From Gemmobacter caeruleus (GTDB lineage: Bacteria; Pseudomonadota; Alphaproteobacteria; Rhodobacterales; Rhodobacteraceae): a stretch of 64,000 nt of DNA. A model generated the notes under the pieces. The model was not told the origin of the DNA. It ran no database searches and worked only from the letters and a program-made list of their open reading frames with translations. Position numbers and translations under genes: made by a program. Shown one piece after another: positions 11,052-20,421 of this stretch. Every line of letters starts with the position of its first letter. The first letter of the stretch is position 1. Location: positions 1 through 64,000 of the forward strand of contig NZ_VKKX01000053.1 in NCBI RefSeq assembly GCF_008271655.1, given 5' to 3'.

Positions 11052-11942
11052 GCCTTCGGTCAGCCGGGCACGGCGCGCGCGCAGCCTTTCGCGGGCAAAG
11101 CTGTAAAGACCCGATCCGATGATCAGCGCCGATCCGGCCAGCGTCCAGAGATCGGGTCTTTCGCCAAAGACGACCATGCCGATGACCATCGCATAGACCA
11201 GCCGGGAATAGCGGAAGGGCGTGACCACCGATACCTCGCCGCGCCGCATGGCCTGGGTGATCGCCCAATAGGCGGCGATGCCAAAGACCAGCGCGCCGCC
11301 GATATGGCCGGCCTGCGCCCCGCTGGGCCAGCGCGCCCCGCCCGTCACCGCCAGCATCATCGCCCCCAGCACGGCCACCGCGACAAAACCCCAGGCCGAG
11401 ACCTGCGCCGTGGTGATGCGTTCGGGGATGCGCCGCGTCGCCACATCGCGGATCGACAGCCCCGCCACCGCCAGCACCGACCAGAGCGAGGCCAGCTGGA
11501 ACCCCTCCAGCCCCGGCCGGATGATGATCATCACCCCGGCAAAGCCCACAAGGATCGCCGTCCAGCGCCGCCAGCCCACCTTTTCGCCCAGAAACAGCGC
11601 CGCCCCCAGCGTTACCGCCAGCGGCCCGGCCTGAAAGATCGCCGTCGCGGTGGTCAGCGGCGTCAGCGCCAGCGCGGTGATGAAGCCGAAAGTGCCGGCC
11701 ATTTCACCGAAATTGCGCCACAAAAGCGCGGGATGCAGGAAATCGCGGCTGAAAAAGCGCCCGCCCTCGGCCCGGGCCATGGCGGCAAAGACCGGGGTGC
11801 CGAATGCGCCCAGCATCAGCAGGATCTGCCCGGTGGGCAGACCGGCCGCCGCCCATTTGATGAACATGTCCTCGATGGCGAAGCCGCCCATAGCGGCCAC
11901 CATCAGCACGATGCCGCGCAGATTGTCCTTGCTGTCGCCCAT
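11010..11942 (-). CDS. DMT-superfamily (EamA) transporter
   Basis: 310 residues with about ten hydrophobic segments in two repeats of five, each an EamA domain: GIVLMVAAMGGFAIEDMFIK opens the first and VFGIAAYWAITQAMRRGEVS falls in the second, with the conserved ...PFRYSRLVYAMVIGMVVFGE region. Predicted inner-membrane exporter of small metabolites; substrate unknown. Start at 11942 (MGDSKDN) has AAGGGG nine bases upstream; a longer frame upstream has no ribosome site. Its 3' end overlaps the dioxygenase gene. Confidence 0.85.
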   Translation of the reverse strand: MGDSKDNLRGIVLMVAAMGGFAIEDMFIKWAAAGLPTGQILLMLGAFGTPVFAAMARAEGGRFFSRDFLHPALLWRNFGEMAGTFGFITALALTPLTTATAIFQAGPLAVTLGAALFLGEKVGWRRWTAILVGFAGVMIIIRPGLEGFQLASLWSVLAVAGLSIRDVATRRIPERITTAQVSAWGFVAVAVLGAMMLAVTGGARWPSGAQAGHIGGALVFGIAAYWAITQAMRRGEVSVVTPFRYSRLVYAMVIGMVVFGERPDLWTLAGSALIIGSGLYSFARERLRARRARLTEGSAPQGDGNVSPIA

Positions 11943-12022
11943 GGCGCCGCCCCTTCCCGTTCCGCAGGGCCGAGGCTTAGGCCAAAGCGGCGGCGGGGTC
12001 CATGCCCGCCGCCGCATCGGGC

Positions 12023-12928
12023 TCAGCCGTAGATCTGCGGCGCGCCGGCCTGATCGTGGATCGCGTTCACCTCTTGCGGCCCCAGACCCAGCCCCTGCGC
12101 CAGCCGGTGCAGGTATTCGGCCTCGGCCCGGTTGTCGAGGTTGATGGCCGAAAGCGAGATCGCATAGACCTGCGCCTCCATCCCCTCGGGCACCTGCCGG
12201 ATCAGCGCGTCCAGATCGACCGGCGCCGACAATTCGGCATTGACGAAGGCCACCTCCTGTTCGCTGGCATCGTCGAGCGCCGACATGAGCTTGCGCTTTT
12301 CCTCGGCATCCAGCTGGCCATCGGCCTTCACCGCCTGGATCATCGCCCGCAGCATCAGCGCCGCCGCCAGTTCCTGATCGCGGCTGGGGGCGCTGGCCGT
12401 GGCCTGACCCGAGAGCACCTGGTCAAGCAAGCCGCCAAGACCGCCCGCGCCGGACCCCGACGCGCCCGCCCCGCCCAGCATGCCGCCCAGAAGCCCGCTC
12501 AGACCGCCCGCGCCCAGCAGATCCTCCAGCCCGCCCGCCGGTGCGGTGCTGCGCCGGGTGCTGCTGCTGCGGGTCGTGCTGGTCTGACCGCCGCCGGTCA
12601 ACCCCTCCAGCAGGCTGCCCAGACCGCCCGCCGCCGCGCCACCGCCCAGCATGCCGCCCAGCAACCCGCCCAGATCGCCCAGCCCGCCGCCTTCCTGCGG
12701 CAGGGTCTGGCGGGTCGTGCTGCGGCTGCGCTGCGTGCCACCCAGTTCCCCCACCAGATCGTCAAAGGCACTGCCGCCCGCCGGCTGGGCGCTTTGCGTC
12801 GTGCGGCGTGTCGCGGCCGTCTTTGTCGTGCCGCCGCTGCCCGGCAAGCCATTCTTGGCAATATGGCTTACGCCCTTTGCCACCGCGACGCCGATCGCCA
12901 CCTTTGCCAGCGTTTTCACCAAGGACAT
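12023..12928 (-). CDS. DUF533 (YebE-like) protein with a glycine-rich linker
   Basis: 301 residues. An N-terminal hydrophobic helix, LAKVAIGVAVAKGVSHIAK, could be a membrane anchor or peripheral helix. Residues about 50-190 are a low-complexity Gly/Ala/Leu linker with repeated LGGLLGGMLGG-type units. The C-terminal third is the DUF533/TerB-like helical domain (AAALMLRAMIQAVKADGQLD, then EEKRKLMSALDD). Function of the family is not established. GGAAAGGG lies upstream of the ATG at 12928. The gene points away from nrdJ, with the long intergenic region between. Confidence 0.8.
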   Translation of the reverse strand: MSLVKTLAKVAIGVAVAKGVSHIAKNGLPGSGGTTKTAATRRTTQSAQPAGGSAFDDLVGELGGTQRSRSTTRQTLPQEGGGLGDLGGLLGGMLGGGAAAGGLGSLLEGLTGGGQTSTTRSSSTRRSTAPAGGLEDLLGAGGLSGLLGGMLGGAGASGSGAGGLGGLLDQVLSGQATASAPSRDQELAAALMLRAMIQAVKADGQLDAEEKRKLMSALDDASEQEVAFVNAELSAPVDLDALIRQVPEGMEAQVYAISLSAINLDNRAEAEYLHRLAQGLGLGPQEVNAIHDQAGAPQIYG

Positions 12929-13159
12929 CTCGCACCCTTTCCGTTTCGGCCATTGCGGCCCGCGCCGACCGCGCGCCGCGGCCCGGTTCCAGCCTGCCTC
13001 AGAGCCGGCGCATTCCCCAGAGGGAAATGCGCGGCAGTTTCCCCCCTCGGCGGAAGGCAGCCCATGGCGTCGGAGGTGGCCGAGAATCACCCGCGCGCCC
13101 CGAAGCCGCTAGGGCGATGCCGGCGGCGCCCGTCGATGCAAAATTTCGTCCGGCGTGGA

Positions 13160-13361
13160 ATATCCACAACATATGGTAGCAGCCGGGCGCGATCCGGGCT
13201 TATCCACCGCCATCGCGCGCAGCGCGGCGTTGCCGGCAAACCTGCCAAATGACAGGGATTTGCGCCACCCACCCGGAACGACGCACCGCTTGTCCCCGCA
13301 ACAATCCACAGGGGGCGGCACGCGCCCTGAATCAATCCTTAACGCCATGGGTTGTGGGTAA
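13160..13361. promoter_or_regulatory. Cluster of DnaA-box-like nonamers upstream of nrdJ
   Basis: Near matches to TTATCCACA: ATATCCACA at 13160-13168 (one mismatch), TTATCCACC at 13200-13208 (one mismatch), CAATCCACA at 13302-13310 (two mismatches) and, reverse strand, TTACCCACA at 13361-13353 (one mismatch). None is perfect. DnaA control of ribonucleotide reductase genes is established for E. coli nrdAB; here it is inference. Confidence 0.4.
13164..13179. promoter_or_regulatory. NrdR-box-like site, distal
   Basis: CCACAACATATGGTAG shares the core CCAC-A-CATATGGT with the proximal site at 13456-13471 and fits the general NrdR pattern C-W-A-N-A-T-A-T-N-N-G. It partly overlaps a DnaA-box-like nonamer. 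Confidence 0.4.
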
Positions 13362-13434
13362 ACCTGTCGTCAACACATAATGAGGGCCGGTGAGGCAAAT
13401 TTTCCCATTGCCCGAACTCGCAATTTGCGACAGG

Positions 13435-13471
13435 TTGACCTCGCAGCGGCGTGATCCACTACATATGGTGG
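13435..13471 (+). promoter_or_regulatory. Candidate nrdJ promoter overlapped by an NrdR-box-like site
   Basis: TTGACC at 13435-13440 could be a -35, with TACATA at 13460-13465 as a widely spaced (19-base) -10. The imperfect palindrome CCACTACATATGGTGG (13456-13471) covers the -10. NrdR is the ATP/dATP-sensing repressor of ribonucleotide reductase genes and its boxes typically overlap promoters; here only one box is adjacent, whereas NrdR usually binds a closely spaced pair. Confidence 0.5.
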
Positions 13472-13645
13472 CAACGCAGGCGGCAGACCCCAGGTTTCAA
13501 GGCGCCCGCGTGCTTGATGCGGCGCAATCCGTGCGGACCACCGCGCGGAGGCAGTGTCTGCATGCCCGCGCCATCCCGCGGCACGAGAAGGCAAAGGGGG
13601 CAAAGTCCCTCGCAACCGGGACAGGGAAAAGGGACCAAGGGGCAG

Positions 13646-16600
13646 ATGAAGATCGAGCGCAAGTTCACGACCGAAACCACCGGCGCCTATGGCGCGATGG
13701 CCTTCGCCACCACCACCTCGGAAATCCGCAATCCCGATGGCAAGGTGGTGTTCCGCAACGAGGCGGTCGAGATCCCCGAAGGCTGGAGCCAGGTCGCCTC
13801 GGACGTGCTGGCGCAGAAATATTTCCGCAAGGCCGGCGTGCCGGCGGTGCTGAAGCGCGTCAAGGAAAAGGGCGTGCCCGAATTCCTGTGGCGGTCGGTC
13901 CCCGATGACGAGGCGCTGGCGAAACTGCCCGAGGACGCCCGTTTCGGCGGCGAGACCTCGGCCAAGCAGGTCTTTGACCGTCTGGCCGGCGCCTGGGCCT
14001 ATTGGGGCTGGAAGGGCGGCTATTTCACCTCCGAATCCGACGCCCGCGCCTATTACGACGAAATGCGCTTCATGCTGGCCCGCCAGATGGCCGCGCCGAA
14101 TTCGCCCCAATGGTTCAACACCGGCCTGCACTGGGCCTATGGCATCGACGGCCCCGGCCAAGGCCATTTCTATGTCGATTACAAGACCGGCAAGCTGACC
14201 CGTTCCGACAGCGCCTATGAACATCCGCAACCCCATGCCTGCTTCATCCAGTCGGTCAGCGACGATCTGGTGAACGAAGGCGGGATCATGGATCTCTGGG
14301 TCCGCGAGGCGCGGCTGTTCAAATACGGCTCGGGCACCGGGACCAACTTTTCCAGCCTGCGCGGCGAGGGCGAAAAACTCTCGGGCGGCGGCAAGTCGTC
14401 GGGCCTGATGGGCTTTCTCAAGATCGGGGACCGCGCGGCGGGCGCCATCAAGTCGGGCGGCACCACGCGCCGCGCGGCCAAGATGGTGATCTGCGACATG
14501 GATCACCCCGATATCGAACAGTTCATCAACTGGAAGGTCATCGAGGAGCAAAAGGTCGCGAGCCTCGTGGCCGGCTCCAAGATGCACGAACAGCACCTGA
14601 ACGCGATCTTTGCCGCGATCCGGGGCTGGGATGGCAGCGTCGCCGATGCCTGCGACGCGACGAAGAACGATGCGCTGAAAACCGCGATCCGCGCCGCGAA
14701 AAAGGCGATGATCCCGGAAACCTATATCAACCGCGTGCTGCAATATGCGCGGCAGGGTTTCGACAGCATCGAATTCCCGACCTATGACACCGATTGGGAC
14801 AGCGAGGCCTATATCTCGGTCTCGGGCCAGAACTCCAACAACTCGGTCCGTGTCACCGACGCCTTCCTGCGGGCGGTGAAGGAGGATGCCGACTGGGCGC
14901 TGATCCGCCGCACCGATGGCAAGACCGCCAAGACCGTCAAGGCGCGCGAGCTGTGGGATCAGGTCGGCCATGCCGCCTGGGCCTGTGCCGATCCGGGCAT
15001 CCAGTTCCATGACACGGTGAACGCCTGGCATACCTGCCCCGAAGACGGGCCGATCCGCGGGTCGAACCCCTGTTCGGAATACATGTTCCTCGATGATACG
15101 GCCTGCAACCTGGCCTCGATGAACCTGCTGACCTTCTACCGCGACGGCCAGTTCGACGCGCAGGCCTATATCCACGCGACCCGGCTCTGGACCGTGACGC
15201 TGGAAATCAGCGTGATGATGGCGCAATTCCCGTCGAAGGAAATCGCGCAGCTTTCCTATGATTTCCGCACTCTGGGCCTGGGTTACGCCAATATCGGCGG
15301 CCTGCTGATGAATATGGGTCTGGGTTACGACTCGGCCGAGGGCCGCGCGCTTTGCGGGGCGCTGACCGCGCTGATGACCGGCGTGACCTATGCGACCAGC
15401 GCCGAAATGGCGGCAGAGCTGGGGCCCTTCGCGGGCTATGCCCGCAATGCCCAGCACATGCTGCGCGTCATTCGCAACCACCGCCGCGCCGCTTGGGGCC
15501 ATGACGCGGGCTATGAGGCGCTGAACGTGGCGCCGGTCGCCCTCGATGCCGCGAATTGCCCGGATATCGACCTGGTGCGGCTGGCGAAATCGGCCTGGGA
15601 CGAGGCGCTGGCGCTTGGCGAAAAGCATGGCTACCGCAACGCCCAGACCACCGTCATCGCCCCCACCGGCACCATCGGTCTGGTGATGGATTGCGACACG
15701 ACCGGGATCGAGCCGGATTTCGCGCTGGTGAAATTCAAGAAACTGGCCGGCGGCGGCTATTTCAAGATCATCAACCAGTCGGTGCCCGGCGCCCTTGAAA
15801 CGCTGGGCTATTCCTCGGGTCAGGTGGCCGAGATCGTGGCCTATGCCGTGGGCCATGGCAGCCTGGGTAATTGCCCCGGCATCAACCACACCGCGCTGAT
15901 CGGCCATGGCTTCGGCCCGCGCGAGATCGAAAAGATCGAAAGCGCCCTGCCCTCGGCCTTTGACATCCGCTTTGTCTTCAACCAGTGGACGCTGGGCGAG
16001 GAATTCTGCAAGGGCACGCTGGGCATTCCGGCCGATAAACTGGCCGACCCGAGCTTTGACCTGCTGCGCCATCTGGGCTTCAGCAAGGCGCAGATCGACG
16101 CCGCCAACGACCACGTTTGCGGCACGATGACCCTGGAAGGCGCGCCCTTCCTGAAGGCCGATCATCTGTCGGTCTTCGATTGCGCCAATCCCTGCGGCAA
16201 GAAGGGCAAGCGCTTCCTGTCCGTCGAAAGCCACATCACCATGATGGCGGCGGCGCAAAGCTTCATCTCGGGCGCGATTTCCAAGACGATCAACATGCCC
16301 AACTCGGCCTCGATCGAGGAAACGCTGGCGGCGTATGAGTTGTCGCATTCGCTGGGCATCAAGGCCAATGCGCTTTATCGTGACGGCTCGAAACTGTCGC
16401 AGCCGCTGGCCGCGGCCCTGGTCGAGGATGACGAGGAGGCCGAGGAAATCCTCGCCACCGGCACGCCGCAGGAAAAGGCGGTGACGCTGGCCGAAAAGAT
16501 CATCGAAAAGGTGATCGTGAAGGAAATCGTCCGTAGCCACCGCGAAAAGCTGCCGGAACGCCGCAAGGGCTATACCCAGAAGGCGGTCGTGGGTGGGCAC

Positions 16601-17344
16601 AAGGTCTATCTGCGCACCGGCGAATATGGCGACGGCAGCCTGGGCGAGATCTTCATCGACATGCACAAGGAAGGCGCGGGCTTCCGGGCGATGATGAACA
16701 ACTTTGCCATCGCCGTGTCGGTGGGCCTGCAATATGGCGTGCCGCTGGAGGAATTCGTGGACGCCTTCACCTTCACCAAGTTCGAACCGGCGGGCATGGT
16801 GCAGGGCAATGACTCGATCAAGAACGCAACCTCGATCCTCGACTATGTGTTCCGCGAACTGGCGGTCAGCTATCTGGACCGCACCGATCTGGCCCATGTC
16901 GCCCCCAAGGGCGCCAGCTTTGACGAGCTGGGCGGCGGCGTGGCCGAGGGCAAGCGCGAAAGCAATCTGGAGCCGGTAAGCGAAACCGCCGCCTCCAAAT
17001 CGCTGGAGGTGCTGCGCCAGATCTCCTCCACCGGCTATCTGCGCAAGCGACTGCCGAAGGATCTGGTGGTGCTGCAAGGCGGCATGGGCGCGACCGCCCT
17101 GTCGGGCGAACCTTCGGCCCTGTCGATGCTGCTGCCCGAAACCGGCCTTGCCACCGGCACCGGCCCCGTTCTGGGCGGCGCCACCGCCCTGGCCACCGGC
17201 ACCGTCAGCATGGACGCCCGCACCAAGGCCAAGATGCAGGGCTACGAGGGCGAGGCCTGCGGCGAATGCGGCAACTACACGCTGGTCCGCAACGGCACCT
17301 GCATGAAGTGCAACACCTGCGGCGGCACCAGCGGCTGTAGCTGA
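13646..17344 (+). CDS. nrdJ: Adenosylcobalamin-dependent (class II) ribonucleoside-diphosphate reductase
   Basis: 1232 residues; makes deoxynucleotides using a B12-generated thiyl radical, so it works with or without oxygen. Visible: [15 protein letters not shown], the substrate-site region [50 protein letters not shown] (with the NPC...E active-site Cys and Glu), [20 protein letters not shown], and a C-terminal CGECG / CMKCNTCGG zinc-ribbon-like tail that carries the redox Cys. Start at 13646 (MKIERKF) follows AAGGGG; longer frames upstream have no ribosome site. No other ribonucleotide reductase gene occurs in this window. Confidence 0.97.
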   Translation: MKIERKFTTETTGAYGAMAFATTTSEIRNPDGKVVFRNEAVEIPEGWSQVASDVLAQKYFRKAGVPAVLKRVKEKGVPEFLWRSVPDDEALAKLPEDARFGGETSAKQVFDRLAGAWAYWGWKGGYFTSESDARAYYDEMRFMLARQMAAPNSPQWFNTGLHWAYGIDGPGQGHFYVDYKTGKLTRSDSAYEHPQPHACFIQSVSDDLVNEGGIMDLWVREARLFKYGSGTGTNFSSLRGEGEKLSGGGKSSGLMGFLKIGDRAAGAIKSGGTTRRAAKMVICDMDHPDIEQFINWKVIEEQKVASLVAGSKMHEQHLNAIFAAIRGWDGSVADACDATKNDALKTAIRAAKKAMIPETYINRVLQYARQGFDSIEFPTYDTDWDSEAYISVSGQNSNNSVRVTDAFLRAVKEDADWALIRRTDGKTAKTVKARELWDQVGHAAWACADPGIQFHDTVNAWHTCPEDGPIRGSNPCSEYMFLDDTACNLASMNLLTFYRDGQFDAQAYIHATRLWTVTLEISVMMAQFPSKEIAQLSYDFRTLGLGYANIGGLLMNMGLGYDSAEGRALCGALTALMTGVTYATSAEMAAELGPFAGYARNAQHMLRVIRNHRRAAWGHDAGYEALNVAPVALDAANCPDIDLVRLAKSAWDEALALGEKHGYRNAQTTVIAPTGTIGLVMDCDTTGIEPDFALVKFKKLAGGGYFKIINQSVPGALETLGYSSGQVAEIVAYAVGHGSLGNCPGINHTALIGHGFGPREIEKIESALPSAFDIRFVFNQWTLGEEFCKGTLGIPADKLADPSFDLLRHLGFSKAQIDAANDHVCGTMTLEGAPFLKADHLSVFDCANPCGKKGKRFLSVESHITMMAAAQSFISGAISKTINMPNSASIEETLAAYELSHSLGIKANALYRDGSKLSQPLAAALVEDDEEAEEILATGTPQEKAVTLAEKIIEKVIVKEIVRSHREKLPERRKGYTQKAVVGGHKVYLRTGEYGDGSLGEIFIDMHKEGAGFRAMMNNFAIAVSVGLQYGVPLEEFVDAFTFTKFEPAGMVQGNDSIKNATSILDYVFRELAVSYLDRTDLAHVAPKGASFDELGGGVAEGKRESNLEPVSETAASKSLEVLRQISSTGYLRKRLPKDLVVLQGGMGATALSGEPSALSMLLPETGLATGTGPVLGGATALATGTVSMDARTKAKMQGYEGEACGECGNYTLVRNGTCMKCNTCGGTSGCS

Positions 17345-17371
17345 GGAACCACGAGAGACTGGCGAGTCTCG

Positions 17372-17400
17372 GCCCGTCCCGCAAGGGGCGGGCTTTTTTC
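17372..17400 (+). terminator. nrdJ terminator
   Basis: Stem GCCCGTCCC / GGGGCGGGC around GCAA, followed by TTTTTT. A second small hairpin, GAGACT-GGC-GAGTCTC, precedes it at 17354-17370. Confidence 0.9.
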
Positions 17401-17550
17401 GTGTGTGGGGTTATCGACCGCGCCATACAGATTTCCTCCACAGGACTCTGCCCCCGCCTGTGGACAACCGCGCGGACTCCGGCCCCCGAATCCCCTTAGC
17501 CTTCGGGGGTGATTTCGGCGGGTTGTCCTGCCTTTTCAGGGGGATCGGGC

Positions 17551-17802
17551 ATGCAGCTCATCATCGGGGACCGGCGGGTGGAACCCGGCAGCATCACCCG
17601 CATCGCCGGCGGGGTCGAGGCCGTGCTGAAGGGCGAGGCGCTGTTGCGCCTGCTGGACGCGGCCTTTCACGGCATGGGCACGATCGAAGTGCTGGGCGGC
17701 GATCTGGACCGCCGCCCGATGGATGTGACCTCGATCCGCATGAAGGGCGCGGAGACCTGCGTGACCCTGATCGCCGCCGGCCCCGCGCCCCGGCTGGTCT
17801 AG
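17551..17802 (+). CDS. Small hypothetical protein, 83 residues
   Basis: Starts MQLIIGDRRVEPGSITRIAG and ends GPAPRLV. The pattern of short alternating hydrophobic residues suggests a small beta-rich protein; no family recognised. An AGGGGG lies 8-13 bases upstream of the ATG. The stop overlaps the stop of the convergent multicopper oxidase by four bases (CTAG). A 206-base gap to nrdJ contains the terminator and a TTGTCCACA nonamer (reverse strand, 17459-17467). Confidence 0.6.
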   Translation: MQLIIGDRRVEPGSITRIAGGVEAVLKGEALLRLLDAAFHGMGTIEVLGGDLDRRPMDVTSIRMKGAETCVTLIAAGPAPRLV

Positions 17803-19274
17803 GCCGAGACCGCCAGTTCGGTCATCATCCCGGTCGCCAGATGGCCCATATGGTGACAATGCAGCATCCAGGGCGCCACCTCGCCCGCGTCAAAGGCCAC
17901 GGTCACGCTGCCCATCACCGGCACCAGCACCGTATCGCGCAGGGCGCCGGCGATGCGCTGGCCATTGACCTCGACCACCTGGAATACATGGCCATGCAGG
18001 TGCATCGGATGCGCCATCATCGACATGTTGTGGAAGGTCAGCTCCATCCGCGCGCCGGATTTCACCTGCACCGGCAGGCGGTTGTCCCAGCTGCGGCCGT
18101 CCAGCGTCCAGAGATAGGGCTGCATCCCGCCGCCCAGCATCATCATGTGGCGCTGATCGACCGGGCGGTCGGCCAGCGGCGTGACAGCGCGCAGCCCCAG
18201 TTCCAGATCAAGCCCCGAGGCCACGGGCGGATGCGCCGTCTCTGACAGGTCGGCCAGACGCGGCACCTCGGCGCCCGGCGGGGCCAGCACGATGCCGGTG
18301 CGCTGTCGCCCGCCCTCGCGCAGCGCCAGCACCGGCAGGGCAGCAGCGTCGGGCAGGTCGATCTCCAGATCCAGCCGCTGCGCCTGCGCCAGCGGAAAGC
18401 GCGTGCCGGTGACAGGCACGACCGGATCGCCATCCACCGCGACCAGCCGCGCCGGCACCGCGCCGGTGTCGATCCAGAAGGCGGTCATCGCCGCCGCGTT
18501 CACCACGCGCAGACGCACCCGCCCGCCCTTTTCCACCGCCACCACATCGGGATCGGCCAGCGTGCGGTCATTGGCGAGATAGGCATCCCATTCGAAATCA
18601 TTGAGATCCATGGCCATGCCGCCCATGCCGCCTTCGGCCATGCCCGCCATCATCTGCGACATGTCATGCCCCGCCATGCCGCCCATCGGCGCTCCGCCGT
18701 TCATGGCCCCGTGATTCATCGCGCCATGATCCATCGCCATGCCCTGCGCCACCTCGGCCAGCACCTCGGCCGGGCTGCGGAAGGCGAAATCGTGCAGGAA
18801 CATCACCACCTCCTGCCGGTCGGCCTGCACCTCCTCGGGGCGGCGCACGATCAGCGGCGCGGCCAGAAGGCCGATCTCCTGATCGGGGATATGGCTGTGC
18901 ATCCAGAAGGTGCCGGGGCGCGGCGCGTAATCATAGGCGCGCGATTCGCCCGGGCTCAGCATGGCATTGGTATTGGGCACGCCATCCTGCGCATTGGGCG
19001 GGATCTGGCCATGCCAATGCACGATCGCGGCTTCGGCCAGATCATTGGTCAGATCGACTCGAAAACGCTGCCCGGGGTCAAGCGTCAGGCCAAGCCCCCC
19101 TTGCGCATTCATCAGCCCCATGACGGTGGCGGCGCGGCCCTGCACCTCGATCACGCGGGTCGTGGCGCTCAGGGTCAGGGCATTGCCCGCGGCGCGTGCC
19201 CGGGCGGGGATCAGACAGGCCGCCGACATGGCGGCGGTGGCAGCCAGAAAGCTGCGACGGGAAAGTTGGGTCAT
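17799..19274 (-). CDS. Exported multicopper oxidase (CopA/CueO-type), Met-rich
   Basis: 491 residues. A Tat signal SRRSFLAATAAMSAACLIPA precedes three cupredoxin domains. Copper sites are complete: HWHGQ and HSHIPDQEIG for the trinuclear cluster, HPMHLHGHVFQV, and HCHHMGHLATGM with the type 1 Cys. A Met/His-rich insert (DHGAMNHGAMNGGAPMGGMA) near residues 185-215 resembles the Cu(I)-binding segments of CueO and CopA. Likely role: periplasmic oxidation of Cu(I) for copper tolerance. Start at 19274 follows AGGAG; it lies 52 bases after the small exported gene at 19327-19644, probably one operon. Confidence 0.92.
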   Translation of the reverse strand: MTQLSRRSFLAATAAMSAACLIPARARAAGNALTLSATTRVIEVQGRAATVMGLMNAQGGLGLTLDPGQRFRVDLTNDLAEAAIVHWHGQIPPNAQDGVPNTNAMLSPGESRAYDYAPRPGTFWMHSHIPDQEIGLLAAPLIVRRPEEVQADRQEVVMFLHDFAFRSPAEVLAEVAQGMAMDHGAMNHGAMNGGAPMGGMAGHDMSQMMAGMAEGGMGGMAMDLNDFEWDAYLANDRTLADPDVVAVEKGGRVRLRVVNAAAMTAFWIDTGAVPARLVAVDGDPVVPVTGTRFPLAQAQRLDLEIDLPDAAALPVLALREGGRQRTGIVLAPPGAEVPRLADLSETAHPPVASGLDLELGLRAVTPLADRPVDQRHMMMLGGGMQPYLWTLDGRSWDNRLPVQVKSGARMELTFHNMSMMAHPMHLHGHVFQVVEVNGQRIAGALRDTVLVPVMGSVTVAFDAGEVAPWMLHCHHMGHLATGMMTELAVSA

Positions 19275-19326
19275 CTGCGACTCCTGCAAAATGGGTTTCA
19301 GGCCGCGGCTGCGGCGGGGAACCAGA

Positions 19327-19644
19327 TCACAGGCGGGGCGGCGGGCCTTCGGGCGGCGGTGCCTGGCCGCGCGGCAGGGGCATCGGGGCCAGCGCGATCA
19401 CGCGCCGCAGCGCAGCCCCCGGCACCGCCGGCGCGACGGCGGCGGGCGGCACCGACAGGCCGAGGCAATGCTGGCGGCAGCTCTCGTCCTTCCCCGCGAT
19501 CGGCGCGGCATGCGCCGGCCCATGATGGGCGGCATGGGCCCCTGTCGCCTCCATCACCTGCGCATGGCTGGCCATCGGCGCAACCAGCCCGAAGGCCAGC
19601 GCCAGAACCAGGGCCAGATGCAATAGGGCGGCGGTCCATCTCAT
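19327..19644 (-). CDS. Small exported His/Cys-containing protein upstream of the multicopper oxidase
   Basis: 105 residues with a signal peptide LLHLALVLALAFGLVAPMAS ending near an ASHAQ cleavage site. The mature part has clustered His (AHAAHHGPAHAA), a CRQHC motif and a Pro-rich tail, plausible metal ligands. It resembles small periplasmic proteins found beside copper oxidases (DUF2946-like), but I cannot assign a family firmly. Its position and shared direction suggest a copper-handling role in one operon with the oxidase. Confidence 0.7.
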   Translation of the reverse strand: MRWTAALLHLALVLALAFGLVAPMASHAQVMEATGAHAAHHGPAHAAPIAGKDESCRQHCLGLSVPPAAVAPAVPGAALRRVIALAPMPLPRGQAPPPEGPPPRL

Positions 19645-19719
19645 GCCGCCACTCTAGGCAGGGGGGCCGCTTTTGTCAGGTGACATTTGCTTGACAGGAT
19701 GCCGCGCCGCAGCGCGCCG

Positions 19720-20421
19720 CTAAAGCCGCGTATGCACCCGATGCCCGGGGGCAAAGACCAGCCGCACCGAGGTCAGGCTGCGCCCGGCCTGAAAGGTGCT
19801 GCGCTCGGTCACGAACAGCGCCTCGCCCGGCGCGCAGCGCAGGGCGCGCGCCTCCCCTTCGCTGGCGGCATGGGCCGAAAAGGTCAGGTCGCCCCCCTCG
19901 AACGGCACATTCAGCACCAGCCATTCATTCGGGCTGATCGTCGTGAAATCGGCCTGCGCGGCGGCGGGAATCGCATCGGTCGCGATCCAGCGATCCTCAA
20001 GCGCATGGGGTTGGCCATCGGCGGTGTGCAATCCGGTCAGATGCAGGAGCGGCCGGTCCGGCGCGCTGCCCATCCGGGCGCAAATGCCGGGGGGCGGCAG
20101 TTCGGCGGCTCGGCTGAGCAGGGTAAAGCCATAGGCCTGCCCGCGCCGCTCGATCTCCACCCGCAGGACCGGGATCTCCAGCGTGGCGCGGCGCACGGGG
20201 TGCAGCGCGACACGGGTGCCGGCGCGGCGGCGGCGTTCGATCATGCCGCTATCGGCCACCTCGCGCAGCGCCCGGTTCACCGTGGTGCGGGCGCAGCCGA
20301 ATTCGGTCGCCAGATCGGCCTCATGCGGGATCAGCTGCCCCGGCCGCCATTCGCGGGCGCGGATGCGGCGCAACACCTCGTCACGGATGGATTGCCAGGA
20401 AATCGCGCTGCTTTCCGTCAT
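19720..20421 (-). CDS. hutC: Histidine utilisation repressor HutC (GntR/UTRA family)
   Basis: 233 residues. N-terminal GntR winged helix: IRDEVLRRIRAREWRPGQLI, then HEADLATEFGCARTTVNRAL with the recognition helix. The C-terminal UTRA domain binds the inducer (urocanate in known HutC): RRGQAYGFTLLSRA and ALEDRWIATDAIP are typical. ATG at 20421 overlaps the hutF stop as ATGA, so the two are translationally coupled and HutC controls its own operon. The likely operator is at 21795-21810. Confidence 0.93.
   Translation of the reverse strand: MTESSAISWQSIRDEVLRRIRAREWRPGQLIPHEADLATEFGCARTTVNRALREVADSGMIERRRRAGTRVALHPVRRATLEIPVLRVEIERRGQAYGFTLLSRAAELPPPGICARMGSAPDRPLLHLTGLHTADGQPHALEDRWIATDAIPAAAQADFTTISPNEWLVLNVPFEGGDLTFSAHAASEGEARALRCAPGEALFVTERSTFQAGRSLTSVRLVFAPGHRVHTRL

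Larger units (their letters stand above)
12929..13645. other. 0.7 kb intergenic region between the DUF533 gene and nrdJ
   Basis: No convincing protein gene is seen here. The region holds two NrdR-box-like sites (13164-13179 and 13456-13471), several DnaA-box-like nonamers (13160-13361), an inverted repeat GCAAATT...AATTTGC at 13395-13428, and a candidate nrdJ promoter at 13435. I looked for a cobalamin riboswitch, expected for a B12-dependent enzyme, and did not recognise its conserved B12 box. From the proposed promoter the nrdJ leader would be about 170 bases, long enough for RNA control. Confidence 0.6.

Noticed and set aside
13160-13361. Possible chromosomal origin of replication
   Set aside because: DnaA-like nonamers are imperfect, there is no AT-rich unwinding element, and no dnaA, parAB, hemE or gidA is nearby; regulation of nrdJ is simpler.
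13370-17077. 1235-codon open frame antisense to nrdJ
   Set aside because: Low-complexity His/Arg/Gly/Ala-rich translation typical of the reverse of a high-GC gene; nrdJ on the other strand is certain.
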